Positions 1-10,816 of a DNA stretch of 64,000 nucleotides are shown here, piece by piece. The translations under genes and the position numbers were made by a program. The stretch is from Ianthella basta. Taxonomy: Eukaryota; Porifera; Demospongiae; Verongiida; Ianthellidae. Position 1 is the stretch's first letter. The number at the start of each line of letters is the position of its first letter. The notes beneath the pieces were generated by a model that saw only the letters and a program-made list of their open reading frames with translations, had not been told where the DNA came from and did no database searches. The stretch spans positions 6,088,382 through 6,152,381 of the forward strand of contig OZ025869.1 of the NCBI GenBank assembly GCA_964019415.1. The letters run 5' to 3'.

Positions 1-511
1 CTTGCTGCAGCGTGCACTCCAATGGCGGCGGTGCAGGTACTGCCCGGCTGTAACTTGTGCTGGTGGTCTTGCTGCTAATGACATGAACAGTTGGATTATC
101 TGGCTAGGTCCATCAAGTGTCATGACTGAGCGGGCCGGGCTGGTTGAATACATCATACACCTCACATATGTCGGCCATTTTGAGACTAATTAAGAAATCC
201 CGCTAATAACATAAGAAGGTGGACCACTTGGATGTGTCCACCAAGTTTCATGTCTGAATGAGCCCAGTTGCATTCATATACAAGATACCACTATGCATCA
301 ATATAAATGCACCATACATTAAGTGTTATGCTATGCACATTTATATTAGGATTTTGCGGGCTGCTTGTAGAAAAACGAAGACCTAATTAAAAATTCTGTC
401 TCATTTAAAAGTCTTAAAATCTCCCATACTTCAAACGCACACCTATCACATGTTCGTGAGGGGTGCCTAACCCCCCGGGAATTATATTATATTATATTAT
501 ATTATATTAAC

Positions 512-1219
512 CACCACACAGTGCAAGTTACAATATCGCAGCCACCACCACCTGTGCCAGTAGAGTATCTGTGCTAGTTGGTCATAGAAAAAAGCACCAC
601 CAGTGCAAGTTACAGTAGCCACCACCACATGTGTCAGTAGAGTATCTGCGCTAGTTGGTCATAGAAAAAGACCACCAGTGCAAGTTACAGTGGCACCAGC
701 ACCATTCGCACCACCACATGTGCCAGAAAGTATATGCGCTCAATGGCTGAAGAAAAGACCACCAGCACAAGTTACAGCCGGTCAGAACCTGCACCGCCGC
801 CATTGGAGTGCACGCTGCAGCAAGCAAATGTAAGCTTGCCTAAGGGCATGCCATTGAATTGGGGTGCATGGGAAGAAATTCAATGGCATGCCCTTAGGCA
901 AGTTACAATTGCTTGCTGCAGCGTGCACTCCAATGGCGGCGGTGCAGGTTCTGACCGGCTGTAACTTGTGCTGGTGGTCTTTTCTTCAGCCATTGAGCGC
1001 ATATACTTTCTGGCACATGTGGTGGTGCGAATGGTGCTGGTGCCACTGTAACTTGCACTGGTGGTCTTTTTCTATGACCAACTAGCGCAGATACTCTACT
1101 GACACATGTGGTGGTGGCTACTGTAACTTGCACTGGTGGTGCTTTTTTCTATGACCAACTAGCACAGATACTCTACTGGCACAGGTGGTGGTGGCTGCGA
1201 TATTGTAACTTGCACTGTG
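512..1219. repeat. Near-perfect palindrome 1 (~345-bp arms)
   Basis: The left arm (about 512-861) and right arm (about 877-1219) are reverse complements around a ~15-bp spacer. The 76-codon frames at 603-833 (+) and 903-1133 (-) translate identically except for the last residue. Both arms share private variants such as GTGTCAG instead of GTGCCAG and CACAAGTTAC instead of CGCAAGTTAC. Each arm is itself built from ~75-bp modules joined by GTGCAAGTTACA. Such DNA could extrude as a cruciform. No coding role is supported. Confidence 0.9.
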
Positions 1220-2202
1220 TGGTGGTGGTGGTGGTGTTTTTTCTAGAGCAATGGCGCATATACTGAATGCATGCATTGTACTGGCACCATGTGGTGGTGG
1301 TGGTGGTGGTGGTCATTTTCATCTAGGAATGCATGTGGTGGCCGTAATATTGTAACTTGCACTGTGTGGTGGTGGTGGTAGTAGTATGTGGTAGCAGCGC
1401 CTGATGTGGTGGTCTGTTTCCTTGCAGCTCTAGCACATAATATTATACTGGTGTGCTCATTGCAACTTCCACTGTGGTGGTGGTGATGGCGGTTGTATTT
1501 ATCTATGTGGTGGTGAGTAGCTGGATATTATGGCTGGATAGTTGTGAGCAAGTGTACATGCTGGTGCTGCTCTGCTCCAGCATAGCGGCAAATGCCTACA
1601 AATTGGTGTCAAAATGTGATTGTTCAAAACATAGCCTCCATTTTGTGACTAATTAAGCAATACTGCTAATGACATGAGGAAATTGGTCATCTAACTACAT
1701 CCACTTAGTATCATGACTTAGCAGGGCTGGGTTGGTAAGATATGCAATGAACCTCATTTTCCTCGGCCATTTTGCAACAAATTAAGAAATCCTGCTAACG
1801 ACATGAACAGTTGGATTATCTGGCTAGGTCCACCAAGTGTCATGACTGAGCGGGCCGGGCTGGTTGAATACATTATGCACCTCACATATGTCGGCCATTT
1901 TGAGACTAATTAAGAAATCCCACTAATAACATAGAAAGGTGGACCACTTGGATGTGTCCACCAAGTTTCACGTCTCAACGAGCCTAGTTGCATTAATATA
2001 CAAGATACCACTATGCATCAATATAAATGCACCATACATTAAGTGTTATGCTATGAACATTTATATTAGAATTTTGCGGGCTGCTTGTAGAAGAACGAAG
2101 GCCTAATTAAAAATTCTGCCTCATTTAAAAGTGTTAAAATCTCCCATACTTCAAAGGCACACCTATCACATGTTCATGAGGGGTGCCTAACCCCCCGGGA
2201 AT

Positions 2203-2283
2203 TATATTATATTATATTATATTATATTATATTATATTATATTATATTATATTATATTATATTATATTATATTATATTATTTA
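2203..2283. repeat. ATATT pentanucleotide microsatellite
   Basis: About 16 copies of a 5-bp ATATT unit. Shorter versions occupy the same place in sister units at 481-510, 3975-4027 and, inverted, 4186-4205, so the array belongs to the repeat unit and varies in length between copies. Confidence 0.95.
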
Positions 2284-2321
2284 CTTTAGATTAGTGGTGT
2301 ATATTGTAACTTGCACTGTAT

Positions 2322-2968
2322 CCACCTGTGCCAGTAAAGTATCTGTGCTAGTTGGTCATAGAGAAAAAGACCACCAGTGCAAGTTACAGTAGCCACCACC
2401 ACATGTGCCAGTAGAGTATCTGCACTAGTTGGTCATAGAAAAAGACCACCAGTGCAAGTTACAGTGTCACCAGTACCATTCGCACCACCACATGTGCCAG
2501 AAAGTAAATGCGCTCAATGGCTGAAGAAAAAGACCACCAGCGCAAGTTACAGCTGGTCAGAACCTGCACCGCCACCATTGGAGTGCACGCTGCAGCAAGC
2601 AAATGTAAGCTTACCTAAGGGCATGCCATTGAATTGAGGGTGCGTGGGAAGAAATTCAATGGCATGCCCTTAGGCAAGTTACATTTGCTTGCTGCAGCGT
2701 GCACTCCAATGGTGGCGGTGCAGGTTCTGACCAGCTGTAACTTGCGCTGGTGGTCTTTTTCTTCAGCCATTGAGCGCATTTACTTTCTGGCACATGTGGT
2801 GGTGCGAATGGTACTGGTGCCACTGTAACTTGCACTGGTGGTCTTTTTCTATGACCAACTAGTGCAGATACTCTACTGGCACATGTGGTGGTGGCTACTG
2901 TAACTTGCACTGGTGGTCTTTTTCTCTATGACCAACTAGCCCAGATACTTTACTGGCACAGGTGGTGG
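2322..2968. repeat. Near-perfect palindrome 2 (~315-bp arms)
   Basis: This has the same architecture as the palindrome at 512-1219, with arms at about 2322-2638 and 2652-2968. Its arms share their own variants (TAAAGTATC, GAGAAAAAG, AAAGTAAATGCG) that differ from the first palindrome. Arms therefore resemble each other more than they resemble the equivalent arm of the neighbouring unit. Confidence 0.88.
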
Positions 2969-4138
2969 TGGCTGCGATATTGTAACTTGCACTGTGTGGT
3001 GGTGGTGGTGGTGTTTTTTCTAGAGCAATGGCACATATACTGAATGCATCCATTGTACTGGCACCATGTGGTGGTGGTGGTGGTCATTTTCATTTAGGAA
3101 TGCATGTGGTGGCCGTAATATTGTAACTTGCACTGTGTGGTGGTGGTAGTAGTAGTATATAGTAGCAGCGCCTGATGTGGTAGTCTGTTTTCTTGTAGCT
3201 CTAGCACATAATATTATACTGGTGTGCTCATTGCAACTTCCACTGTGGTGGTGATGATGGCGGTTGTATTTATCTATGTGGTGGTGAGTAGCTGGATATT
3301 GTGGCTGGATAGTTGTGAGCAAGTGTACATGTTGGTGCTGCTCTGCTCCAGCATAGCGGCAAATGCCTACAAATTGGTGTCAAAATGTGATTGTTCAAAA
3401 CATCGCCTCCATTTTGTGACTAATTAAGCAATACTGCTAATGACATGAGGAAATTGGTCATCTAACTTCATCCACTTAGTATCATGACTTAGCAGGGCTG
3501 GGTTGGTAAGATATGCATTGAACCTCATTTTTCTCGGCCATTTTGCAACTAATTAAGAAATCCTGCTAATGACATGAACAGTTGCATTATCTGGCTAGGT
3601 CCATCAAGTGTCATGACTGAGCGGGCCGGGCTGGTTGAATACATCATACACATCACATATGTCGGCCATTTTGAGACTAATTAAGAAATCCCGCTAATAA
3701 CATAGGAAGGTGGACCACTTGGATCTGTCCACCAAGTTTCACGTCTCAACGAGCCCAGTTGCATTCATATACAAGATACCACTATGCATCAATATAAATG
3801 CACCATACATTAAGTGTTATCCTATGCACATTTATATTAGGATTTTGCGGGCTGCTTGTAGAAGAACGAAGACCTAATTAAAAATTCTGCCTCATTTAAA
3901 AGTCTTAAAATCTCCCATACTTCAAAGGCACACCTATCACATGTTCGTGAGGGGTGCCTAACCCCCCGGGAATTATATTATATTATATTATATTATATTA
4001 TATTATATTATATTATATTATATTATTTACTTTAGATTAGTGGTGTATATTGTAACTTGCACTGTATTTAGGGGCTGCTGCAGGCAGCCCCCATATTGTT
4101 TTCAAATTGACGTTTTCATATGGCTTCATGTTACGGAT

Positions 4139-7090
4139 ATATACAGTGCAAGTTACAATATACACCACTAATCTAAAGTAAATAATATAATATAATATAA
4201 TATAATTCCCGGGGGGTTAGGCACCCCTCACGAACATGTGATAGGTGTGCCTTTGAAGTATGGGAGATTTTAAGACTTTTAAATGAGGCAGAATTTTTAA
4301 TTAGGCCTTCGTTCCTAAATCCTAATATAAATGTGCATAGCATAACACTTAATGTATGGTGCATTTATATTGATGCATAGTGGTATCTTGTATATGAATG
4401 CAACTGGGCTCGTTGAGACGTGAAACTTGGTGGACATATCCAAGTGGTCCACCTTTCTATGTTATTAGTGGGATTTCTTAATTAGTCTCAAAATGGCCGA
4501 CATATGTAAGGTGCATGATGTATTCAACCAGTCAGGCCCGCTCAGTCATGACACTTGGTGGACCTAACCAGATAATCCAACTAATCATGTCATTAGCAGG
4601 ATTTCTTAATTAGTCGCAAAATGGCCAAGAAAAATGAGGTTCATTGCATATCTTACCGACCCAGCCCTGCTAAGTCGTGATACTAAGTGGATGTAGTTAG
4701 ATGACCAATTTGCTCATGTCATTAGCAGTATTGCTTAATTAGTCACAAAATGGAGGCGATGTCTTGAACAATCACATTTTGACACCAATTTGTAGGCATT
4801 TGTCGCTATGCTGGAGCAGAGCAGCACCAACATGTACACTTGCTCACAACTATCCAGCCACAATATCGAGCTACTATACCACCACATAGATAAATACAAC
4901 TGCCATCACCACCACCACAGTGGAGGTTCATTGCATATCTTACCGACCCAGCCCTGCTAAGTCGTGATACTAATAACTAATACTAATAATAAGATGATAA
5001 TCCAACTATGTGTATTAATGTATGGTGTATTTATATTAATGTATAGTGGTATCTTGCATATTAATGCAACTGGGCTCGTTGAGGCGTGAAACTTGGTGGA
5101 CACGTCTAAGTGCTCCACCTTCTTATGTTATTAGCGGAATTTCTTAATTAGTCTCAAAATGGCCGACATATGTGAGGTGTATGATTTATTCAACCAGCCA
5201 GGCCCGCTCAGTCATAACACTTCGTGGGCCTAGCCAGATAATCCAACTGTTCATGTCATTAGCAGGATTTCTTTAATTAGTCGCAAAATGGCCGAGAATA
5301 GTGAAGTTCATTGCATATCCCGCCAACCCGGCCCCGCTAAGTCGTGATACTAAGTGGACATAGTTAGATGGCCCATTTGCTCATGTCATTAATTAGCAGG
5401 ATTGCTTAATTAGTCACAAAATGGAGGCGATGTTTGGAACAATCACATTTTGACACCAATTTGTAGGCATTTGCCGCTATGCTGGAGCTGAGCAGCTCCC
5501 ACATGTACACTTGCTCACAACTATCCAGCCACAATCCAGCTACTATACCACCACATAGATAAATACAACCACCACTGGTCACGACAGTGGAAGCTGCAAT
5601 GAGCACACCAGTATAATATGTGTTAGAGCCGCAAGAAAACAGACCACCACAACAGGCACTGCTACCACATACTACCATCACCACCACACAGTGCAAGTTA
5701 CAATATTACGGCCACCACATGCATTCCTAGATGAAAATGACCGCCGCCACCACCACCACACAGTGCAAGTTACAATGCATGCATTCAGTATAGGCGCCAT
5801 TGCTCTAGTAAAACACCACCACCACCACCACCACCACCACCACCACCACACAGTGCAAGTTACAATATCGCAGCCACCACCACCTGTGCCAGTAAAGTAT
5901 CTGCGCTAGTTGGCCATAGAAAAGTCCACCACCAGTGCAAGTCACAGTAGCCACAACCACATGTGCCAGTAGAGTATCTGCGCCAGTTGGTCATAGAAAA
6001 AGACCACCAGTGCAAGTTACAGTGGCCACAACCACATGTGCCAGTAGAGTATCTGCGCCAGTTGGTCATAGAAAAAGACCACCAGTGCAAGTTACAGTGG
6101 CCACCACCACATGTGCCAGTAGAGTATCTGCGCCAGTTGGTCATAGAAAAAGACCACCAGTGCAAGTTACAGTGGCCCCGGGCCAGCACACGCACCATTC
6201 GCACCACCACATGTGCTAGAAAGTAAATGTGCTCAATGGCTGAAGAAAAAGACCACCAGCGCAAGTTACAGCCGGTCAGAACCTGCACCGCCGCCATTGG
6301 AGTGCTAGCTGCAGCAAGCAAATGTAAGCTTGCCTAAGGGCATGCCATTGAATTGAGGGTGCATGGGAAGAAATTCAATGGCATGCCCTTAGGCAAGTTA
6401 CAATATCGCAGCCACCACCACCTGTGCCAGTAGAGTATCTGTGCTAGTTGGTCATAGAAAAAAGCACCACCAGTGCATGCCATTGAATTTCTTCCCATGC
6501 ACCCCAATTCAATGGCATGCCCTTAGGCAAGCTTACATTTGCTTGCTGCAGCGTGCACTCCAATGGCGGCGGTGCAGGTTCTGACCGGCTGTAACTTGCG
6601 CTGGTGGTCTTTTTCTTCAGCCATTGAGCGCATATACTTTCTGGCACATGTGGTGGTGCGAATGGTGCTGGTGCCACTGTAACTTGCACTGGTGGTCTTT
6701 TTCTATGACCAACTAGCGCAGATACTCTACTGACACATGTGGTGGTGGCTACTGTAACTTGCACTGGTGGTGCTTTTTTCTATGACCAACTAGCACAGAT
6801 ACTCTACTGGCACAGATGGTGGTGGCTGCGATATTGTAACTTGCACTGTGTGGTGGTGGTGGTGGTGTTTTTTCTAGAGCAATGGCGGATATACTGAATG
6901 CATGCATTGTACTGGCACCATGTGGTGGTGGTGGTGGTGGTGGTGGTCATTTTCATCTAGGAATGCATGTGGTGGCCGTAATATTGTAACTTGCACTGTG
7001 TGGTGGTGGTGGTAGTAGTATGTGGTAGCAGCGCCTGATGTGGTGGTCTGTTTCCTTGCAGCTCTAGCGCATAATATTATATATATATAT
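4139..7090 (-). repeat. Inverted, rearranged copies of the modular repeat
   Basis: Beginning with TACAGTGCAAGTTACAATAT at 4139, this block reads as the reverse complement of the array at 1-4075: end module, short ATATT run, AT-rich module, then CAC-triplet modules. It is internally duplicated (parts of the AT-rich module recur at 4921-5400). Three ~75-bp modules stand in tandem at 5935-6175. A broken palindrome occupies 5866-6530, after which orientation flips back (6535-7070) and ends in an AT dinucleotide run. A 63-bp spacer (4076-4138) separates it from the direct array. Confidence 0.82.
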
Positions 7091-7134
7091 ATAATACGCC
7101 AAACTACGGTTGTACGTCAATACTTACATTTATA

Positions 7135-7506
7135 TTGAATGTATTGGGCGAAGTATTGGGTATAGGGAATTTATATTGTCGGCCATTTTATTCGGCCGGA
7201 AGTGGATCGTGCGCGAGGCCAAGGGACTTTGAAAACCGGCTTCCAAACGACGTTTTAGCGACCTTTGGACGTTCTCTTCCGCCTCTGATCCTGGAACAGA
7301 CTCCTACAGCACTTCTGGTCGACGGGCAAAGACACAGCTTCGAGACAGCGCCCAACAGGTCATCGACTTCGCCCCGCGCCTTCTTCGATAATGGCCGCGC
7401 CGCCTCGGAGAACTTCACTCCGCCGCCGGGAACACATGACAGGAGTAACGTAGAAACTGATGAACGCCGTGATATGTACACGCTAACGTTCTTCAACCGT
7501 TCCTAG
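7135..7506. other. GC-rich, CpG-bearing island with open frames on both strands; not recognised
   Basis: Composition changes sharply from the repeats on its left. The segment contains CGGCCATTTT and CCGGAAGTG, which resemble YY1- and ETS-type promoter motifs of animals. A 123-codon frame runs on the plus strand and a 102-codon frame on the minus strand (7188-7496). Neither resembles a family I know, and both lie in unusually GC-rich DNA where stops are rare. A CpG-rich promoter or first exon is as likely as a short gene. Confidence 0.3.
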
Positions 7507-7726
7507 CGTTGAAAAGCTTAACTCGCACGGTTGCCCTTCAGAACCTGGCCCACGCGTACTGCGCTGTAGCAAACGTACGTAGCTTTTGCCACCACAGACC
7601 ACTAGCTACTCTGGCGACTGTGGGTTCCTTGGTACATTATGTTTCTGTAATTACTCACTGTAAATGCATGTGCTATAAGCAGTCATGTGTCTGTCTTTGC
7701 TGGACATTTCTCTGCATGTGTTGTGG

Positions 7727-7797
7727 GTTTGTGTGTGTGTGTGTGCGTGTGTGTGGTGTGTGTGTGTGTGGTGTGTGTGTGTGTGTGTGTGTGTGGT

Positions 7798-7891
<94 letters not shown>

Positions 7892-7974
7892 TGTGTGTGT
7901 GTGGTGTGTGTGTGTATGTGGTGTGTGTGGTGTGTGTGGTGTGTGTGCATGTGGTGTGTGGTGTGTGTGTGTGA

Positions 7975-8007
<33 letters not shown>

Positions 8008-8061
8008 ATGTGTGCGTGTGTGTGTGTGTGAGTGTGTGTGTCTCATGTGTCTGGTGATAGT

Positions 8062-8092
<31 letters not shown>
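7727..8092. repeat. Imperfect TG microsatellite
   Basis: Long run of TG with GGTG, ATG and CATG interruptions. Frames on both strands are open only because the repeat lacks stops (Val-Cys or His-Thr polymers). Confidence 0.97.
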
Positions 8093-8094
<2 letters not shown>

Positions 8095-8096
<2 letters not shown>

Positions 8097-8226
8097 AAGT
8101 TACTGAGGTATTATGACGCGATGTCATGTTTACCTATTGTGAGTGACAGAGCAGTGACCGAAGGGAGCAAGTATTTCGAGTTGGGGCGGCAGCCCCACGA
8201 GTTTTTAACTCGAAATACTTGTTTTA
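8095..8226. repeat. Dispersed repeat ending in a 54-bp nested hairpin
   Basis: CAAGTATTTCGAGTT at 8169 pairs with AACTCGAAATACTTG ending at 8222, and an inner GGGGC/GCCCC stem lies between them. The hairpin and the flanking ~75 bp (GTCATGTTTACCTATTGTGAG) recur in inverse orientation at 56816-56945. No protein is encoded. A small non-autonomous mobile element is the simplest reading. Confidence 0.7.
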
Positions 8227-8272
8227 CTCTTAACTAGTCCACAGGTATCTTAACTATACTGTGCTTGCTTGT

Positions 8273-9146
8273 TTACAAAGCATTTTTGGCAGTGTTTGAG
8301 TACCTGTATGTCACCTTCGTTAGTTTTCTTACTCTTGTGTGGTATCTGAAGAGTTTGTCATCTTCAATTTGTTTCATGTACTCAGCCAACTCTTCAGGAA
8401 AATAATTATTTGCATCAGTGAATGTGTGGTTGCCTGGTACCAATAAATACACCTCTGGTGGGCTGCAATACACTGGAATGGCACCACCCCTGGAGATTAA
8501 AGCAAATTTCAAATGTAGTCAGTTTGAATGACATTTTCAAATGAAAGCACCATACGATACGGCTTTTTGATGATATTGACTAAGACCTCTCTCCAGTCAT
8601 CATTCTTAACTGCTGGTCCAGCTGGCATATTGTTCCAGCATTTGCCATATGAATCAATGTGCACTAGTTCTACTACCTATTCATAACACCAAGTACGATC
8701 CTGAAATCCTTCCCATGTAGTTTTGCAGTCACTGGAAAACAATGCAATTCCCTTTCTCTCCTTTGGATCTGGTGTCTGTAATTCCCCTCTATGCTACTCC
8801 TCAACAGGCAAGAAATAGCATAGCTCACTGTATACTGCATCTGATGTGGGGTGGTGATCGATTTTTATGTCTGCCTCCTTCAGTTGATGAAAGCCGTATG
8901 TATATATCCCATATTCTCTGCAATTAGCTTCATGTTCAACACTGCTGTTATCTGCCCTGGCCGATACCTCACTGGAAAGGATGGAGAAATAGCCCTAACC
9001 ACTCTGAATACAACATCTGCATTAGTATCAGAATGTTGTATTGTGCACCTTCCACCACTTGGGAGATGACATGCATGGGGAATGGTTTCCTTGATATAGG
9101 TGAAATTGTGCCGTAGTTCTGTGGTTCCTTTGATTTGGTTAGGCAA
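8273..9146 (-). pseudogene. Alpha-1,3-fucosyltransferase-like (GT10) pseudogene
   Basis: Read on the minus strand from about 9146 down, successive frames show the GT10 order: an N-terminal part with NADVVFRVV and RYRPGQI, then GKCWNNM (compare the YGxCxNN motif), then LSFENVIQTDY (the FENSxxxDYVTEK region), then GGAIPVY, GPP-like PPEVYL, GNHTFTD and PEELAEYM. GT10 enzymes are type II Golgi proteins that move fucose from GDP-fucose onto N-acetylglucosamine-containing glycans. The pieces lie in different frames. A stop and a ~4-base loss relative to the copy at 59101-59418 interrupt the DY-x-TEK region, so the gene cannot make an enzyme. Introns could explain some frame changes, but not that internal loss. 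No N-terminal membrane anchor is identifiable. Confidence 0.7.
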
Positions 9147-9499
9147 ATAGTAACAAATACATGACTAAGACACCTCATTAAGTATTCATGCAGCTGCAAT
9201 TTCTTTCTTTGCAGGTGTCTAACTAACTAGTGACCCCTGTGTCCTCACTTTCATCCACTGGAATCATGCAAGATGCGAAGGCAGCGATGCAATAAAGAAT
9301 GTTCAAAGACAGCCGAAACGGTAGCAGCGGCAAAAGAGAGAGGGTTAAAGGAAGCAGACAGTGTAGCTGCTGCTAGCTGCTTCTTGCACTTGATTGCGAA
9401 GGGACGACGTCTTATTTCTGCTTGTCGTCTTCCTACATTGGCAAGTAAAGTGCATTATAACGACTCATTTTTACTCCGGCCATTCCCAATACATGACAT
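9147..9499. other. No recognisable gene
   Basis: An 85-codon plus-strand frame (9273-9530) is rich in Ala, Arg and Lys but matches nothing I recognise. Its only merit is length, so I do not call it a gene. It may contain the lost 5' part of the neighbouring fucosyltransferase relic. Confidence 0.3.
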
Positions 9500-9578
9500 T
9501 TCAAATTACCCATCGGCCATTATGCGCTAAAATTTCCAAGAAAACGAATCAGGCTGCCGTGCTCTTCCTGTCACACCA

Positions 9579-10353
9579 GTGTCACGGTTCATTCTATCCC
9601 ACCATAATTTTATCCCCCTGGGTAAAATAAACTAAGATACTTTATCCCCCCAGGGCTAGCTTATCCTAGGATATCTTGCACCACTTCGGGATATTTTATC
9701 CCCTTGTGACAAGCCGCCAGAACTCTCATCTTTTCTTCCTGTGACGCTGCAGCAAGGTGTTACCAGACGTGCTGTCCACCAATTTGTGGAATAGCACGCC
9801 ATCACGCTCTTCAAACGCCTCCACTTGCTGTCGGAGGGCTCTCTTGGCATCCTTGGAGAATCCAGAGGAATACGCGGGCTTTCCAGCCTTAGCGCTATGG
9901 ATGTATTGCACTGGCCCACAAGAACTTCTGCACAATCCTCTGTTAACACGGTCGACGTAGCCATCTGAGATCTAATGCTACAGTCTGCATAGTTGCTCAT
10001 TTATACCAGCACAACAGTGCTATAGCACTTTCTGATTGGACAAAAATGATCCTTACATCTTTATCGTATCCGTTACTTTAGGGTTAGGGCTAGGGTATAT
10101 TTAGCCAGCAATCTTTGGTTGGCTATGCTATGTACACTCAGTTGGGGCACTTCTTATCTTCGTATACCGCTTTCACAGGAGTGGAAACGCCGGGTTCTTC
10201 TATATTGATGCTTAACTGTTAAACAGTCAATGCGTTATAAAGGGATAGTCTATCCCAAGGTGGGCTACTATATCCTAGGAAATTTCAACCCACCGGATGG
10301 TTTAAACTACCCCGGGGGATACTTTATACGGGGGATACCATAAACTGTGACAC
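9579..10353. mobile_element. Small DNA transposon with long imperfect terminal inverted repeats
   Basis: The left end GTGTCACGGTTCATTCTATC and the complement of the right end GTGTCACAGTTTATGGTATC match at 16 of 20 positions. Similarity continues inward through TATCCCCC-rich DNA and a TATCCTAGGA block, so the inverted repeats may reach about 100 bp. The flanks (9500-9578 and 10354-10450) join into one continuous sequence at 16380-16500 on the opposite strand, which lacks the insert; this directly shows the element moved. The target duplication is unclear: ACCA/ACCG near the ends could be duplication or part of the repeat. A minus-strand integrase-like scrap lies inside. Confidence 0.75.
9695..9935 (-). 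pseudogene. Integrase-type zinc-binding fragment (broken fossil)
   Basis: Minus-strand frames contain ALRQQVEAFEERDGVLFHKL and, close by, RVLAACHKG. This resembles the start of the H2C2 zinc-binding module that precedes the catalytic core in Gypsy and Ginger-type integrases and in KRBA2-like proteins. The catalytic DDE part is absent and the piece is disrupted. It sits wholly between the inverted repeats of the 9579-10353 element, so it could be a leftover of that element's own transposase or a captured scrap. The family assignment rests on these two motifs only. Confidence 0.45.
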
Positions 10354-10450
10354 CGGTTTGAGACGATTCATGTACAACATGAAAAACCAATGTCTCCTCT
10401 AACATTTTGGAGAAATTTGGTCTTGTACGCTTTGTAGTTTCGCAAAATGT

Positions 10451-10816
10451 AATAGCTTAGTTGCCTCGCTGAAATTACACCCCAATTCCCCCACCCTATC
10501 AATGAAGCATCAACGTTAACTTAATTATTGTAGACACTTGCTATAGGCTATTGCACACAACACTTTAACAAATACATAATGTATTGTCAAACCTACTTGT
10601 GAACTTGCTTCTACGAAGTACAGCATAGTGTATTCCTTTCTATATCCTTTCTATGGAGTGTCTGTACACACACCTGTACCCTTAAAGTTTACACAGGTAA
10701 TAACTTTAACTGTTTGGTATGTGTGCTACACTCTGTCACATATGCGTAATCTATTATGTATGCTTGTATGAATAGTTAACATTTTTGGAAAGGCTTGAGT
10801 GGCTAGGAAAGGTATA
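10451..10816. other. No gene seen
   Basis: AT-rich, stop-dense sequence on both strands, without inverted repeats or similarity to the rest of the window that I could see. Confidence 0.4.

Larger units (their letters stand above)
1..4075. repeat. Head-to-tail array of ~1.75-kb modular repeat units
   Basis: The stretch beginning near 65 recurs near 1797 and again near 3570, giving just over two tandem units cut by the left window edge. Each unit contains an AT-rich non-coding module (with GGCCATTTTGAGACTAATT), an ATATT run, a ~45-bp end module reading toward TGTATATTGTAACTTGCAC, a large palindrome, and GGT-triplet-rich DNA. The 12-mer GTGCAAGTTACA, or its complement, sits at most module joints. 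The open frames here are simple translations of triplet repeats and show no protein-family signal. The end module finishes at 4075 and restarts in mirror image at 4139, so it may be a true element terminus. I infer a non-autonomous, foldback-like repeat family; no transposase of its own is visible. Confidence 0.85.

Noticed and set aside
590-1230. Regular ~75-bp spacing of a short repeat, superficially CRISPR-like (also 5935-6175)
   Set aside because: The intervening sequences are themselves repeated and symmetric, the DNA is eukaryotic and no cas genes exist.
5691-5909. Frame with a run of twelve histidines
   Set aside because: It comes from a CAC triplet run inside a non-coding repeat and is not conserved in sister units.
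7135-7506. 123-codon frame as a host gene
   Set aside because: Competing open frame on the other strand, no family similarity, GC-rich DNA; kept only as an unrecognised island.
7509-8127. Long Val-Cys and His-Thr open frames over TG/CA runs (also at 16.0, 16.7, 32.9, 54.2 and 58.4 kb)
   Set aside because: They are translations of dinucleotide repeats, open on both strands, with no other protein features.
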